Position numbers and translations under genes: made by a program. A stretch of 64,000 nt of DNA from the NCBI GenBank assembly GCA_024220505.1, contig JAKZZE010000028.1, forward strand, positions 248,001 through 312,000. The letters run 5' to 3'. The notes under the pieces were generated by a model. That model was given only the letters and a program-made list of their open reading frames with translations, ran no database searches and had not been told where the DNA came from. Source of the DNA: Rhizopus arrhizus (taxonomy: Eukaryota > Mucoromycota > Mucoromycetes > Mucorales > Rhizopodaceae). This document shows positions 27,242 to 39,012 of the stretch, in pieces. Numbering within the stretch: position 1 is the stretch's first letter; every line of letters starts with the position of its first letter.

Positions 27242-30200
27242 TGACCACTATTAGCATATCGCTATTCAACGCCACTGGTCTACCAAAACAAGCTATCTCA
27301 CCACTCCTTAAATTAGCTGAATCCTCTTCCGTTCTTTTAATTACCGAAACCTGGCTCCTCTCACCTAACAAGTATCCTACATCCTGGCAGCAATTTCACA
27401 CGTATGGTCAACCTATCCAATCAATCAAGAATCGTGGTAGTCTTGGTATTGCCCTGTTAGTCAACCCTTCCTGTCCTTTCGCAGTACAATACATCCCTCC
27501 TAGACATTCTCTACTAGCTAAGTATACTTTGTCCTTCGTTATATCGAAACACCTTGTCCATTGTCTCTACTTACCTCCATCTTTATCACATACAGAAGTT
27601 TCCAACATCCTTGACTTACTACCCTTGGATCTACCCAATATTACATCCACAATCATTTGCGGCGACCTCAATGCACGATTAGGACATATCACTGGAGATA
27701 CTATTCAAACTCACCGAGGACAAATATTATATGACTGGATCAAATCACATGATATGATTATATGGAATGAAAGATTGACCTATGGATCACCCACATATAT
27801 GACCTTTAATGGTAGCAGTATTATCGACTACTTCATCAGCACGACAGAACTACTTTGCCCACAGTTACTAATTAGAGACGACTTATCGCTTGACTCCTAC
27901 CATAAGTTTATGACACTCTCCTTCCAAGTGACAACACCATCCCCGAGAACCAATGCACCCAAACGAATCCTATGGCGCTTGAACAAGCTGAAAGATGAAC
28001 AGCTCAGATCTCAATATATAGAACACTTTTCCCATTTCACCAAAGATCTCATCCCAACCAACATCCTTCCTCTTGACAACAGATCCTCCGCAGCGACATA
28101 TATTGAGCAATTCAATCGAGCCCTTTGTCAAGCGATCTATCAATCTCTGGATTTGGTTTGTGGACGTCATACAAGGCGAACGAACGATTTCCAGCAACAG
28201 TTTTGGACGCGCGAATTACAAGAGATTTTTGATCTTAAAGAATACTACTACAGGAAATGGCGGAAAGCACAAGGAATAAACTGTCTAAAGTATTGGCTGC
28301 TCCACCAAGAAACTAAGGCTAAATTGCGCAGAATGATCCAACAACGAAGGCGAGAAACCTGGAAAGATTTCTGTAACAAAATGGAAAAGGGGGAATATAC
28401 TAAAGCAATTGCAAGGCTGTGTAAAATACGTAAAAATAGAAACCTAAAACCTTCCTTTTCTACCATAGATGGCCCAGAACAGGCAGCTGAGGTAATGGCT
28501 TCACACTTGCAAACGATCTATTCAGGACGACTACTCCAAGATATGGACGAAGATCTCTCGTTGCGGTATCACACCACTCCTTTTTCGCAAGATACCTGCC
28601 CAATTTTACTGGATGATGTCAAAGATGCTCTTAGACAGCTACCACCTAAGAAGGCGCCAGGCCCTGACCATCTCCGGCAAGAGATGCTCGCTCCTCTACA
28701 ACCAGCCCTTGCACCTATACTGCTGTTTCTGTTTCAGCTATGCTGGACATGGTCTTACACACCTGCTGACTGGCGTTTGGCCCAAGTAGTACCAATCTAC
28801 AAGAAAGGTGATCCGACTGAACCTGGCAATCATAGACCTATTAGCCTCACGTCCGTTTTCCGAAAGCTGTTAGAACGTAGTATTCACCACTTTCTGATAG
28901 ATCACAGTCCTCCTTTAGACATAGCCCAAGGCGGGTTTCGCGAATCTAGAGGATCTTTAGACCAAGCTCTTTGCCTAACAGAGATATGTACCATTCTCCG
29001 TCGCCACTATCGCATAACCCCAGTACTAGCATTCTTGGACATCAAGGCAGCATATGACACTGTGGATCGCCGCCAAATATGGCACACGCTAGAAAAAACA
29101 GCACCTGCGGCGCTCATTAGCCTACTACGAAACTTATTTGACGAGGTCCAAATAGAAGTGCTACTCAACAATGCAACATCTACACGCTTCTCGCCAGTCA
29201 CCGGTGTCCTACAAGGGTCAATTCTCTCTCCGTTTTTGTATTCTATATACATTAACGAGTTACCTCACCTTCTGCGCCTACAACCTATAACCATGGATAT
29301 TTCCCCTACCGAACTTATCCTTCGGTTGAACTGCCTCCTCTATGCTGACGATGTGGTTCTCATAGCTGCTAAGGCCGACATGCCAAGCCTCCTCAAGTCT
29401 TGCGAAGACCATAGTTACAAGCTTGGGTACCGATGGAACCCAAGTAAATGTGTTATACTAGATCCAATGCAACCGTCTTCAAGTTACACTCTCTATGGCG
29501 AACCAATTCCAAAGCAACCTTCATTTCCCTACCTCGAATTCCCTTTCGCCCTGGAGGCTATCTCGATGCTGTTGCATTGGTCAATCAAAACAAGACCAAA
29601 GCCCTTGCCACTATGAACCAACTCTCAGCTATTGGTGTACGCCCTAAAGGCTTTTCTCCTCTCCTTGGTACCCGCTTTTACAGTCACATTGTTCGTGCTC
29701 AACTGGAATACGGCCTGGCCATTACCAAGATCACCAAATTCCTTAGTAAACAACTGGAAGATGCCCAAAACGTCTGTTTGCGTCGGATTTTCGGTGGCTC
29801 CCACACATCTTCCATCGCGGTAATGCTACATATGTCGAAGCTACCAACGATGCAGGAACGTGCTTATGTTCTACAATCTCAGTTCCTTCTACGTTCCCTT
29901 ACTCTTCCCGAAGATGCTCTGTTACACCATCTTCTTCCACATATCCGCCAGTCCCGAAGTCACTCCCAATGGTACAAACTCTCTAGGTCTCCCATTTGGA
30001 AGAGATGCCTCCCCGACCCAGAGTCCCTGGATCGTCGCTCTTTAAAGTCGATACAACGAGACTACCGTCAAGGCAACCTCGATAATAAACATTCCATGCA
30101 TGCCCCCGTTCTCCTTCAACACTGTCGTCCAACTATCTCTCTCGACCCTGTCCTATGGCTACCTATGTCCAAGTCTGAAAGAAGTCGTTGCATACGTTGG

Positions 30201-30536
30201 CGTCTTGGCTGGCTCCCTGGTGGTCGATACAAATCCTGCCCTCGACACCCTGACCAATCCTTTACAAAAGCCCATACCATTCATTGTCTCCAGATGCACC
30301 GTAGACTCATGATGCCCGAAACGATCTCTGACCCATTGTCCTTCCTTTTAAATATGCTACCTACCAAGAAACCTCGCTCTCCTAACAGAACACTCTCGTG
30401 GACCATTCGCTGGCCAACTATATGCAGAATCCTATATGAACTAGATTACCTATATCACGATAAGATCCCACCTACTCCGCCCACCCACCTTGGGCAAAGA
30501 CTCTTAGAATGGCTACCCTCTTTTCCTTCTCACTAG
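27241..30536 (+). pseudogene. Family B LINE ORF2 (endonuclease, RT, CCHH-type end), one frameshift
   Basis: The first frame (27241-29616) has the APE endonuclease: LITETWLLSP, ICGDLNARLGHITGD, SSIIDYFISTTEL and the terminal SYHKFMTLSF, where a Tyr-His pair replaces the more usual SDH. RT follows: KKAPGPDHLRQEMLAPLQ, HRPISLTSVFRKLLER, AFLDIKAAYDTVDRRQIW (Asp), GVLQGSILSPFLYSIYIN, LLYADDVVLIAA (YADD). Near 29537 one base is lost and homology continues in the next frame (IPFRPGGYLDAVALVNQNKT) to 30536, including WRLGWLPGGRYKSCPRHPDQ and HTIHCLQMH, a Cys/His cluster. The RT is only distantly related to family A, so two LINE lineages coexist here. Confidence 0.88.
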
Positions 30537-30635
30537 TATGTTTTACACTTGATCCCATTTCACTTTTTCCAAAGCATTTTTACCCTTGATCCCAAAAGGG
30601 TTTTTTAGTCACCACTATCCTTACTTTATGAACTG

Positions 30636-30682
30636 CCTCGGGCGGAAAAGATGTAATATTACAATCGTGCGCTCAATAGAGG
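30636..30682 (+). other. Conserved 3' stem-loop of family B LINE, copy 2
   Basis: CCTC (30636-30639) pairs with GAGG (30679-30682); GGGCG (30640-30644) pairs with CGCTC (30670-30674) including one G-U. A 4-nt bulge (AATA) sits in the same place as in copy 1. The distal part holds GTAATATTAC. Relative to copy 1, three base pairs are replaced by other Watson-Crick pairs. Confidence 0.72.
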
Positions 30683-30729
30683 TTTAATTATTTATAAATA
30701 AAAATCTGTTTAATCGTATTCAATGTTAA

Positions 30730-31085
30730 TTCATTTTGAAACACTCAGTATTAAAAAATAGTAAGGTTACACACTGCTGCTTGCTGGACATCTTTCTCTT
30801 CCTCCTATATACTGTACATAAGACTTTCTGTTTGAACTCGATTACCTACATCATGGCAAGATCCCTTCTGAAACTCCCCCTCTTGGTACTAAGCTGGTCA
30901 ATTGGTTATGCAACAATAAATCTAATATTTGATGATACACTTCCTTTTTCATCTTCCCTTCTTTGTCTTTTTTTTTCCTTTTTGCCAGTCAAAAAGATTT
31001 CGGTTCCTTCTCCTCTTACTTGATCTGACCCGGGCAATTCAATAATTTCCATTATTATGTGCTCAATTGGGTTAATCGTATAATA
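30730..31085 (+). mobile_element. Family B LINE 3' fragment (5'-truncated, decayed)
   Basis: Positions 30833-30900 resemble the end of ORF2 (GATTACCTACATCATGGCAA against the same place near 30450), and 31026-31072 repeat the tail stem-loop (ACCCGGGCA with TGCTCAATTGGGT; inner AATAAT/ATTATT). It ends TTAATCGTATAAT. It lies directly behind the third TATTCAATGTTAA copy. Confidence 0.65.
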
Positions 31086-31304
31086 ATATTCATTTTTTTT
31101 TGGGAAAGTATAAATTGCAATAAGTATAGAGTAAGATCACGTGTCAAATATGCAACGATACCAATATCGAGTATCTATCACATTATTCGACTTCGTCTCG
31201 CCAACATTTTGATTTTATAAAACAATATATATAAAAACGCGACAAGTAAACGCGACATTTATTCTTGAAAATAGTTTAATTTGATACAAAAAAAGAAGTT
31301 ATTT

Positions 31305-31440
31305 GCAACAGTTATCCTTGATCCAAAAGGGTTTTTTTTAACATTAGCTTCCTTATGGATTGATCTGATCCGACCGGATATTTGTATATTTTAATTTTAT
31401 GCACTCAATTAGACATTAAATAAAAAAATTATTTAAACAA
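31305..31440 (+). mobile_element. Second family B LINE 3' tail fragment
   Basis: CCTTGATCCAAAAGGGTTTT at 31317, then ATTGATCTGATCCGACCGG and ATGCACTCAATTAGACATT, follow the order of the other three tails, but the outer stem no longer pairs well. It ends in AATAAAAAAATTATTTAAAC. An old copy. Confidence 0.5.
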
Positions 31441-32290
31441 AAGTTTATTTTCTAACTTTTTGAAGTAAAATGAGCTTCCCTTTTTGGATCAAATTAACTA
31501 TTTTCAAAAAATATCCAATTGACTGTGGAAGGACTGTACAAATAGGCATATCGTTATTGAATTTCATGATTATGTAATTAATTTAGACTATCTGATTAGT
31601 TTTAATAACTAACACGTCCTTTTATTTTATAAGCATAGTTAAAGTTGTATAAAGTTAACTTCAAAGAATATTTGGCTTCAAAAATGTTTTTTGGAAGCTC
31701 TTAGCTCAGATAGATAAAACGTATTTGTTTTATCCCAAAAAAAAAAATTGGTACCTGCATCTTTTTGCTTTAAACACCAAACTAGGTTACTATACAATCC
31801 TTGTCTGATTAAACTCATTCTTTGTTATTCTGGTTGGGAATTTTTTTTAAAAAAAAATTGTTTGCTCGTTTCAGATTCTTAATCTGAGCTACATATTCCT
31901 TTGTTTGAAACTTAGCTGTTGACAATAAGAGACATAGTATTCAGTATATCAATTAGAAACACGCGACAAAATGTAATTTCTTTTGCTTCTCATTACTGTC
32001 AGTAAGTCACTTTTTTGAATATTTTACCCTTAACATTTAGTCAGAAAAGGATATCATCAATGATTATGAAACATATCAGTAATTTGTTTAATCTTTTGCA
32101 AGTAGCCCCTATAAATTAGTTTCTTATTCTGTCTCTCTTTTGCATAGATATTTCATTCTAGAAGCTTTGTACAAAGCTGTAGACCATTAGATAAATAGAT
32201 TACAAAAGTAAAAATACCGACGTATTTTTGTTAATATAAAACATATAAATTTGACTTTATTGATACTTTTTTCACTTTTTCTTTGAAAAC
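31441..32290. other. AT-rich interval upstream of F-box gene
   Basis: No gene seen. It contains a T9A9-type junction at about 31841-31858. The promoter of the following gene is expected here; AATATAAAACATATAAAT near 32233-32250 could supply a TATA box about 45 bases before the ATG. Confidence 0.35.
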
Positions 32291-33394
32291 ATGCTCACTT
32301 TCACTGATTTACCAAGGGAAATAATATTAAGAATATCCTGTATGCTCAAACATCAAGGTTTTTATCAATGCTTGCTTGTGAACAAGATGCTTTATTCAAA
32401 TTTGGTGCATAGTTTGTGGAAAGAGCCCAAAATAAGCTCAGAAGGTGTATATGATCAATTTTTTTATGGTTTGAACACTCTTGGTCATCATATGGGAAGA
32501 GGTATCAAATGTATATCCATTGGCTTTGATGTCAGCGATCAGCAACTTCTAGACATGTTATTCTTTATGCCCAATTTTTTTTTTAAAAAAAAACTAGTAA
32601 TAGCGGATGGCAGACTCGTTACGGAGAGAAGCATCATCCAAATCTCGTCTTATTATAAGAATATGAAAATGCTCAAATTGATGTTTGGCAGCATAACCCA
32701 TCAGTCAGCCAGTTTCCTTAACCAGTGCCATCAATTGAAAGAACTCTCCATTTGTTTCTATTCTATAACGAACTGTGAGGTTTTACGCTACCTCAGTAGC
32801 CTACCAATTGAAGTCTTGTCAATAAACAATTGCGAATGGATAACCGCAAGCGAAATGGTCATTGTCATACGTTCGTACTTATATTTGACACATTTTACCT
32901 TATGCGATAGTAATAATATATCAACTAGTTTCCTTCGTTACCTTGCTGAAAATGCTGAAGGTGTACCGAATATGCCATCGATAAAGTACCTGAATATAAC
33001 AATGCCTAGGCTTCAAAGCAGCAACATGGATGATATCATTGCTTGAATCTTAAAGAAGCATTCACGCATTTGCGAGCTGTTTCTATTTTTTGAGGAAATC
33101 TCAGACAACACACTGAAGGCCATCAGCTGCCATCTTCCTAATGTTAAACGCCTTTATCTAGGAAAACTCACATATCCTTCCACACATAGTATATACAATG
33201 TCATATCTAGCTGTCTTATGTTGTCCAAATTGAAGCTTCGTGCTAATTATCTTATTAAAGGATTTCCAATATCCTATGAAAATGACGGCACATGTTTGTT
33301 GACATTGAATCGTACAGATATAGACCATGCAAGAGTAAAATCGATGTATGATAGTATTCATGGTATGAACATGACATGGAAAGAGCACTATTGA
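32291..33394 (+). pseudogene. F-box/LRR-like protein with in-frame TGA
   Basis: It begins MLTFTDLPREIILRISCML, an F-box-like start, followed by leucine-rich repeats (SITNCEVLRYLSSLPIEVLS, NNCEWITASEMVIVIRS). The frame hits TGA at 33044-33046 but the same frame stays open for another 115 codons to 33394 (HSRICELFLFFEEISDNTLK, AISCHLPNVKRLYLGK). The intact paralogue at 52663-53730 aligns on both sides of the stop (HTHIRELYLHFKEIPESILK), so the TGA interrupts an originally longer protein. A run of T10A9 at 32576-32593 encodes FFFKKK where the paralogue has other residues. Expected role: substrate adaptor of an SCF ubiquitin ligase. Pseudogene, read-through or sequencing error are all possible. 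Confidence 0.72.
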
Positions 33395-34416
33395 AACACT
33401 CCCCCTCTCTTTTTTTATTGGTTTAACGCGGTAATGTTAAGGAGTAGCTATTTAGTATAAAGACCCACCATTTTGTAAAAGAATCATTTACTGTTTTATA
33501 CATCAATAAAATTGCAATACAGTAAAGAATATACCAAGTCTCTTCATCCAAATTGTTGATATTCTATTCTTTTTTTTTTAATCAAATCATACACTTTCTT
33601 ACCATGAAACTAATAACGAAATGGAAAACTGATATAATAAAATAACCACAATAACAAACTCATATCTATGCTATAGCGGTAGATTATTCTATTTTTATCA
33701 ATGATGTTGACGATGATTTATATGTCTTATAATTTCTACTTAATTGGAAGAGATTAGTATTAGCAAAGGTATCAGTGCTTTTGAGTTGTGAATTTTAAAA
33801 AATTGACCACTTAATACAATAAAGGGAAAGGCAAGGTTAAATGAACAAATTCTGCTAGCTTGTATTTGTGCTAATTACAAAAGGTTTTGAATAATTTATG
33901 TTTGATAGTAACACTTACGAACAAGGCTTTATCTCTTTTTACGAAAATATCAACCACCTTGTCTCTCCTTATGAATCTGACAAGTAATAGAATGGCAAAG
34001 CTCTATTTGTTCATTTATCAAATACTCACGTCATTCGTTCTTTTGTATTTCTTTTTAAAGGTAGTACAACCTATTTTAGAGCAGTTAAATGTTAAGGTGC
34101 ATAGGGATTCTTAGAATAAAGATCGTCTCGTTCAGGAAACAAAAGCCAAAACTTATTTCGATATTTCCAAACATTGTTACTATCATCTAGCACAGATTGA
34201 GATGCCACAAAAGTGATTTTAATAACATCATGTATATATTTCTTCAGCGTATTTCACATTATCTTTTGTGTGCCATACGCTCGCTATCGAAAGAAGATCC
34301 AATCATAACAAGGTACTGCATGAAACAAAAACGAAGAAAATCGAGTCACTAAAAAATCACTAAAAATTTCGATTACTTTTTTTTTTTTTTTTTTTTGATT
34401 CATACATAGATCTGTT
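33395..34416. other. AT-rich interval between F-box-like gene and XPO4
   Basis: Nothing certain. A protein-like stretch at about 33900-33990 (FDSNTYEQGFISFYENINH) ends in a stop and matches nothing recognised. A T20 run at 34377-34396 lies just before the XPO4 start. Confidence 0.3.
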
Positions 34417-37400
34417 ATGAACAACAATCAAGAGTCTGAAAATTATGCGGCCATTTCAAAACAATTTGAAGAAGCTTGTGCTGATTTTCAAGTGCCAGCT
34501 ACAAGAGCAGCTGCTGAACAGATTTTGAGCCAGTTCCGTCAAATACCTAATGTGTTACCAATCTGTCAATACATTTTAGGTTTGTTTCCTCTCTTTTTTT
34601 ATGCGTACGTATATATTAACAAGACAAGTAATTTATAGAACATGCTCAATCACCTATGGTTCAGTTTCAAGTAGCCCTGGCTGCTGGTGATGTTGCAGTT
34701 CGAGAATATACGCTTTACGATCTACCTTATTTAAGTCAACTGAAGCATTATTTATTGGACTATTGTTTACAAAGACCAAAGTAAATTTGAAAGAGAAATC
34801 AAAATGTGTTGGTAACTCGAAAAATAATAACGCTTTTATGATAGCATCTTGAAATATGTTCGCGATCAACTTGTTTTAGTGTCTGCTTTGATTACAAAAC
34901 GTAGTTTATTTGATAACAGATTTGATGATAGCGATACTGTTCTACTTCACATTACACAACTTATTAACATGGAAGCCAAAAATGCAGTAAAATAATTAGA
35001 AAAAATATCAAACGGAATTGAAGTGTTTAACTGTTTATTATTAGCAAGTGCTTGGTCTTGCATTAGCTAATGCTCTCATGGACCAGTTTTCCAATACAAA
35101 AGCAGCCACCATTGGACTCACTTGGGAACACCATCACAAATGTAAATTATTTTTTGAAACCAGTGTCCTTTTACCACTACTTCAAGAAGTTCTCGGCAAA
35201 CTACACGCTTTCGTCAGTTGTTGCCCGGAACCAATCGGATCAGATCCACCAATGTTGCTTGTAGAGATGGTTGTATTGATTGAAAAGATATTACACTGGG
35301 AGTTTGTGTTGGATTCAAAACCAGTATTGGCTGGAACTTTTGCTAAAGAAAGTGATTTGGATGATTTTGATAAAGAAGATGGACCTTCCTCTGTTAAACA
35401 CAGCTATGTGATTTATCCAAAGCGGTGGCAACCTATCATTGGTAACAGTGAAGTTTTGTGGTTATTTTTTATGGTAAAAAAAAGAAGAAGAAAAAAGACA
35501 AGACTAATTTGTCCGTTCTTGAGACTAAAGATATACAACATGTAGACATATTCTATTGTCAAGGATGATGATGCATTAGGACACCGTTGCAGACAGTGTT
35601 TGATCCAGCTTTCCGGATTTAAACAAGACTTTTTTAACAACGATACCAATATCATCAAGACTTATGCAGAAACTATGATCCACGGCATTCGACAGATGAT
35701 AAATGAGTAAACAATTGATGTTCCTTTTTATGTAAATAGATGCTCAATAGTTTTTTTTTTTTGTATAGTATCACTGTTTTTGGTACAAGCCCAGATGCTC
35801 TTAGCGAACAAGGTCCACAGATGCTTGGCACCATTCAAATCACCAGACGTTTACTTGAAAACACATCTCTCAGCACATTATGCTTAATTCCCGACTTTTT
35901 TCAATTTTTGAATGAAGTTGGGCTCATCACAGTGAGCTGTCTTGGAGGTACTGTAATAGAAGTTGATGAAGGTTGGATAGGTGAAGCATGTGATGAGTGT
36001 CTTCAAACTTGGGTCAAGGTAGCCGATGTTACCTCATGGGTAGGATTGACATCAGATCAAAGACAACACCTCACACAATATTTGACACATGTCTCTTATC
36101 AAATTGTGGAAACCTATATCAACACACGTTTAGAACATGCTAGAGCTTTGCTTGAAGATGATGAAGAAGAGGATGAGATTGACTCTGGATATAAAGATTG
36201 GGATACTTACGGAGATCAATTGACTTGTATCGGAACACTTGCTAGAATCAATCCTCAGCCCTGTCTTGCTCGTCTTCACCAGTTGTTCAGTATACAATTT
36301 GAGCAATTCAAAGGTTTCTTCACAGGACATTCGACTGATAATGTCCAAGAGCTCCTTTTAATACATGAGCAAATGCATTGGGTCATTTTGATAACAGCTC
36401 ATATCTTTGCTGATGCTGGAAAAGGAGAACAACCGATGATTCCTGAGAGCATCATGCAACTTTCTGGATCTCAAACTGATGATCAGGATATCGTTGTTCA
36501 TCTTTCTGAGGCATTCATCGAACTATTTAGATTTACGTCTAGTTTTGGTTCTAATACAGTTGAGGCATCCAACTGCAGTCCTCGTGTAGCAGAGACATTG
36601 ATTTGGTATTTGGAAAGATGGTGTAAGTCTTATTTATTGTTGAATGAAAACGAATACAACTATATTAGGTACGTGTATTGCGTTCATATTTAATCGTATG
36701 TCTTATATTATTATACAGTCCAAATGTTGCCAAAGCTTTTGGTAGACCTGGTCCTTCGGATGGAAAAGGTTTGCAAGTAATGGACTTTTTTGTTGAACAA
36801 ATGAAGAATAACTTTATTCTTTGGAACGCTGACCCTGATGTACTTACTCAGGTAAAGCTTCTCCCATGAGTCATTTTGCATATCTAACACTTTTTCTTTC
36901 TTAGCTTATTCAATGGTTGAATGTATGTGGAACAGCTATTAACATGAAGCAGGGATTGCTACGCTCTGGTAAGCGTCTAAAAAGCATTTAAGCTTCACAT
37001 TGACTAACTATTTTTTAGCACACTTTCCTTCATTAGTAGAATTTATCACCAAGAATTTACAAAGATTACCAGAAGCAGTACACAAGTAATATACATATAA
37101 AATAGCTTTATATTTTAGCTCATACTCTGTTTCTAGTTCACTTATTCAAACGCTTGCAACTATCTCAAGTGGAGCAACGGATGAAACTATAAAAAGCAAT
37201 TTCTTTGGCCTGATGTTTAGTATGATTGAGGTAAAGATGAATAGGTAGAGTGTAGTGCACATAATGAACTTTTTTTTAAAGGAACGATTGGGCTCTATTC
37301 TTCATGACCCTAAATATCAGCAAAATTACCAAAACGGTGAAATTATCAATAATGTGATTAATGCCTTGGAGGTAAATATTAAAAGTTAAATTTATAGTTC

Positions 37401-38545
37401 TTTTTCTCATATAACGATAGATGTTTGATGGCTTGGCGCTTGCTTGTCAATATAACAATACAGAAATCATATTCAACTTTTGTGCTCGCTTCTTTGATAG
37501 TTTTATTCAATTAATGAATATTTACAAAAGTGTATCTGAAGTACAGTTAGTAATCCTTCAATTATTTTCTGACCTTGCTGGGCGACTTGATTTTGGATAC
37601 TTGAAGGCCGAGAATAAGCAAGTGCTTTTTAATACTATGATCCAGATCCTTCAATCTTTTGGAGCCTCTAATCAAGGCAAGAAGAGAATGCATTCACAAG
37701 AAGAAGAGGAAGATCAACCTTATGCAGATATATCGACTGTGTTAGCTATGCTTTCTAATATTATGGCTTCTGGTACAGAAGACTTTAGTAGAAAAGAACA
37801 AGGATTAGGCAATGATGGAGGAGTAGCAGACGTAGTATTATTTGGTATTAATGTTGTGATTCCAATGATTGATTTAGAGATGCTTAAAGTAAGTAATACT
37901 TGGACCTGAAATGATACCAACACTAATTTTTTTTAGATCCCAGCTTTATGCCGACAATATGTTCAATTGATTTCACATTTAATTGAAATTTTCCCCGACA
38001 AGCTCTCTGGCCTACCCACTGCATTATTTGATAATTTGATGGCCAGTTTGCAATATGGTATTCAACATGATATACCAGAGATTAATATTCTTAGTCTGCG
38101 AGCTGTAACACCTTTGACTGTATGGGCTATGAATCAACAAATGAATGGAGGAAATATTGAGTTCTTGAAGGCCTCATTGCAAAAATTTTTAGAAATACTT
38201 TTGAATAACTTATTATTTCAGCATTTGGATACAAGCGTCTTGGAACCTTCTTCAGAGGCACTACTTGTCTTAATTTATGTACAAAGAGTAATGTTGAATC
38301 TTAAAAAGGGCGAGGACTTGTGTATATTAACCGTATGATGATAATAGGATATGTATATGATGCTTGCTCATCAAATCATTTCACAACAAACAGCAGAACA
38401 TCAACCACGTTTATTAGAAGCATTTACAACATTAGATTTGGCCATACCACAACAACAACACATACCAAATAGAAATTCGACAGAGTTCTTAGAAGCTTTG
38501 CTTTCTTTCTTGATGGATGTTCGTGCTGTATTAAGAGTGAAATAG
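34417..38545 (+). CDS. XPO4: Exportin-4, about 14 exons
   Basis: Importin-beta-superfamily receptor of HEAT repeats; in animals exportin-4 carries eIF5A and Smad3 out of the nucleus with RanGTP and imports Sox factors. About 1,130 residues are predicted against 1,151 in human. Diagnostic stretches: QILSQFRQIPNVLPICQYIL in the N-terminal importin-beta-like region, EYTLYDLPYLSQLKHYLL, QLTCIGTLARINPQPCLARL, IHEQMHWVILITAHIFAD, ADVVLFGINVVIPMID, LCRQYVQLISHLIEIFPDKL and the terminal FLMDVRAVLRVK. Introns are 45-70 nt. The last one (38288-38347) is easily missed because its length is a multiple of three; it removes four in-frame stops. An acidic insert (EDDEEEDEIDS) near 36160 is polymorphic-looking. 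The start at 34417 is the first ATG of the conserved N-terminus. Confidence 0.92.
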
Positions 38546-39012
38546 AGCAATTTATTATAATAAAAATAGAAATTCACTGTAATATAGTTTGTTGTTCCTC
38601 CTTTGTGTCTAGATGCATATAGTTTCCTCATTCATATTATTCTATCATTTTGATAGCACATCCTAATTTATCTTGATTGTATAATGTATTCAGCTAAACC
38701 TGTTTACAATATTTCATTATAAACAATGTCCTCAATAAAATAGAAAAAGAAAAGTATACGGAAAGTAAGGGGAGACAATGAAATAAATGTGGCAGTGCTT
38801 TATAGCCAAGAACTTCAAGAGTGATCTTCAAATATTTACATACAGTCTGTATAAACCCCTTACACAAAAATAGAAAAAGAGAGATTATGCGGATCAAGTT
38901 GTTACTGGAATTTCAACATCCTTGGATTTATAATGAAATAGTTGACCACAGCCGTCTTTATGTATAAAAGGACACCTCTTTTTCCTTCCCTTGTGCTCTT
39001 CATCACTAAAAT
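38546..39012. promoter_or_regulatory. Intergenic with TATA box for the AT-hook/SANT gene
   Basis: TATAAAAG at 38963-38970 lies 43 bases before the ATG at 39013 and is followed by a pyrimidine-rich leader (CTCTTTTTCCTTCCCTTG). The rest is the XPO4 3' UTR and AT-rich sequence. Confidence 0.6.

Larger units (their letters stand above)
25997..30716 (+). mobile_element. Family B LINE, near full length, 4.7 kb
   Basis: It has a 5' UTR of 75 bp starting GCTCTTTTTCCGCTTTC, ORF1, ORF2 overlapping by one base, and a 3' UTR of 180 bp with stem-loop and (A/T)-rich end CTGTTTAATC. It is flanked by TATTCAATGTTAA on both sides (25984-25996, 30717-30729). One base is missing in ORF2 near 29537; otherwise it is complete. 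No poly-A is present; the end is TAATC followed by the target copy. Confidence 0.85.
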
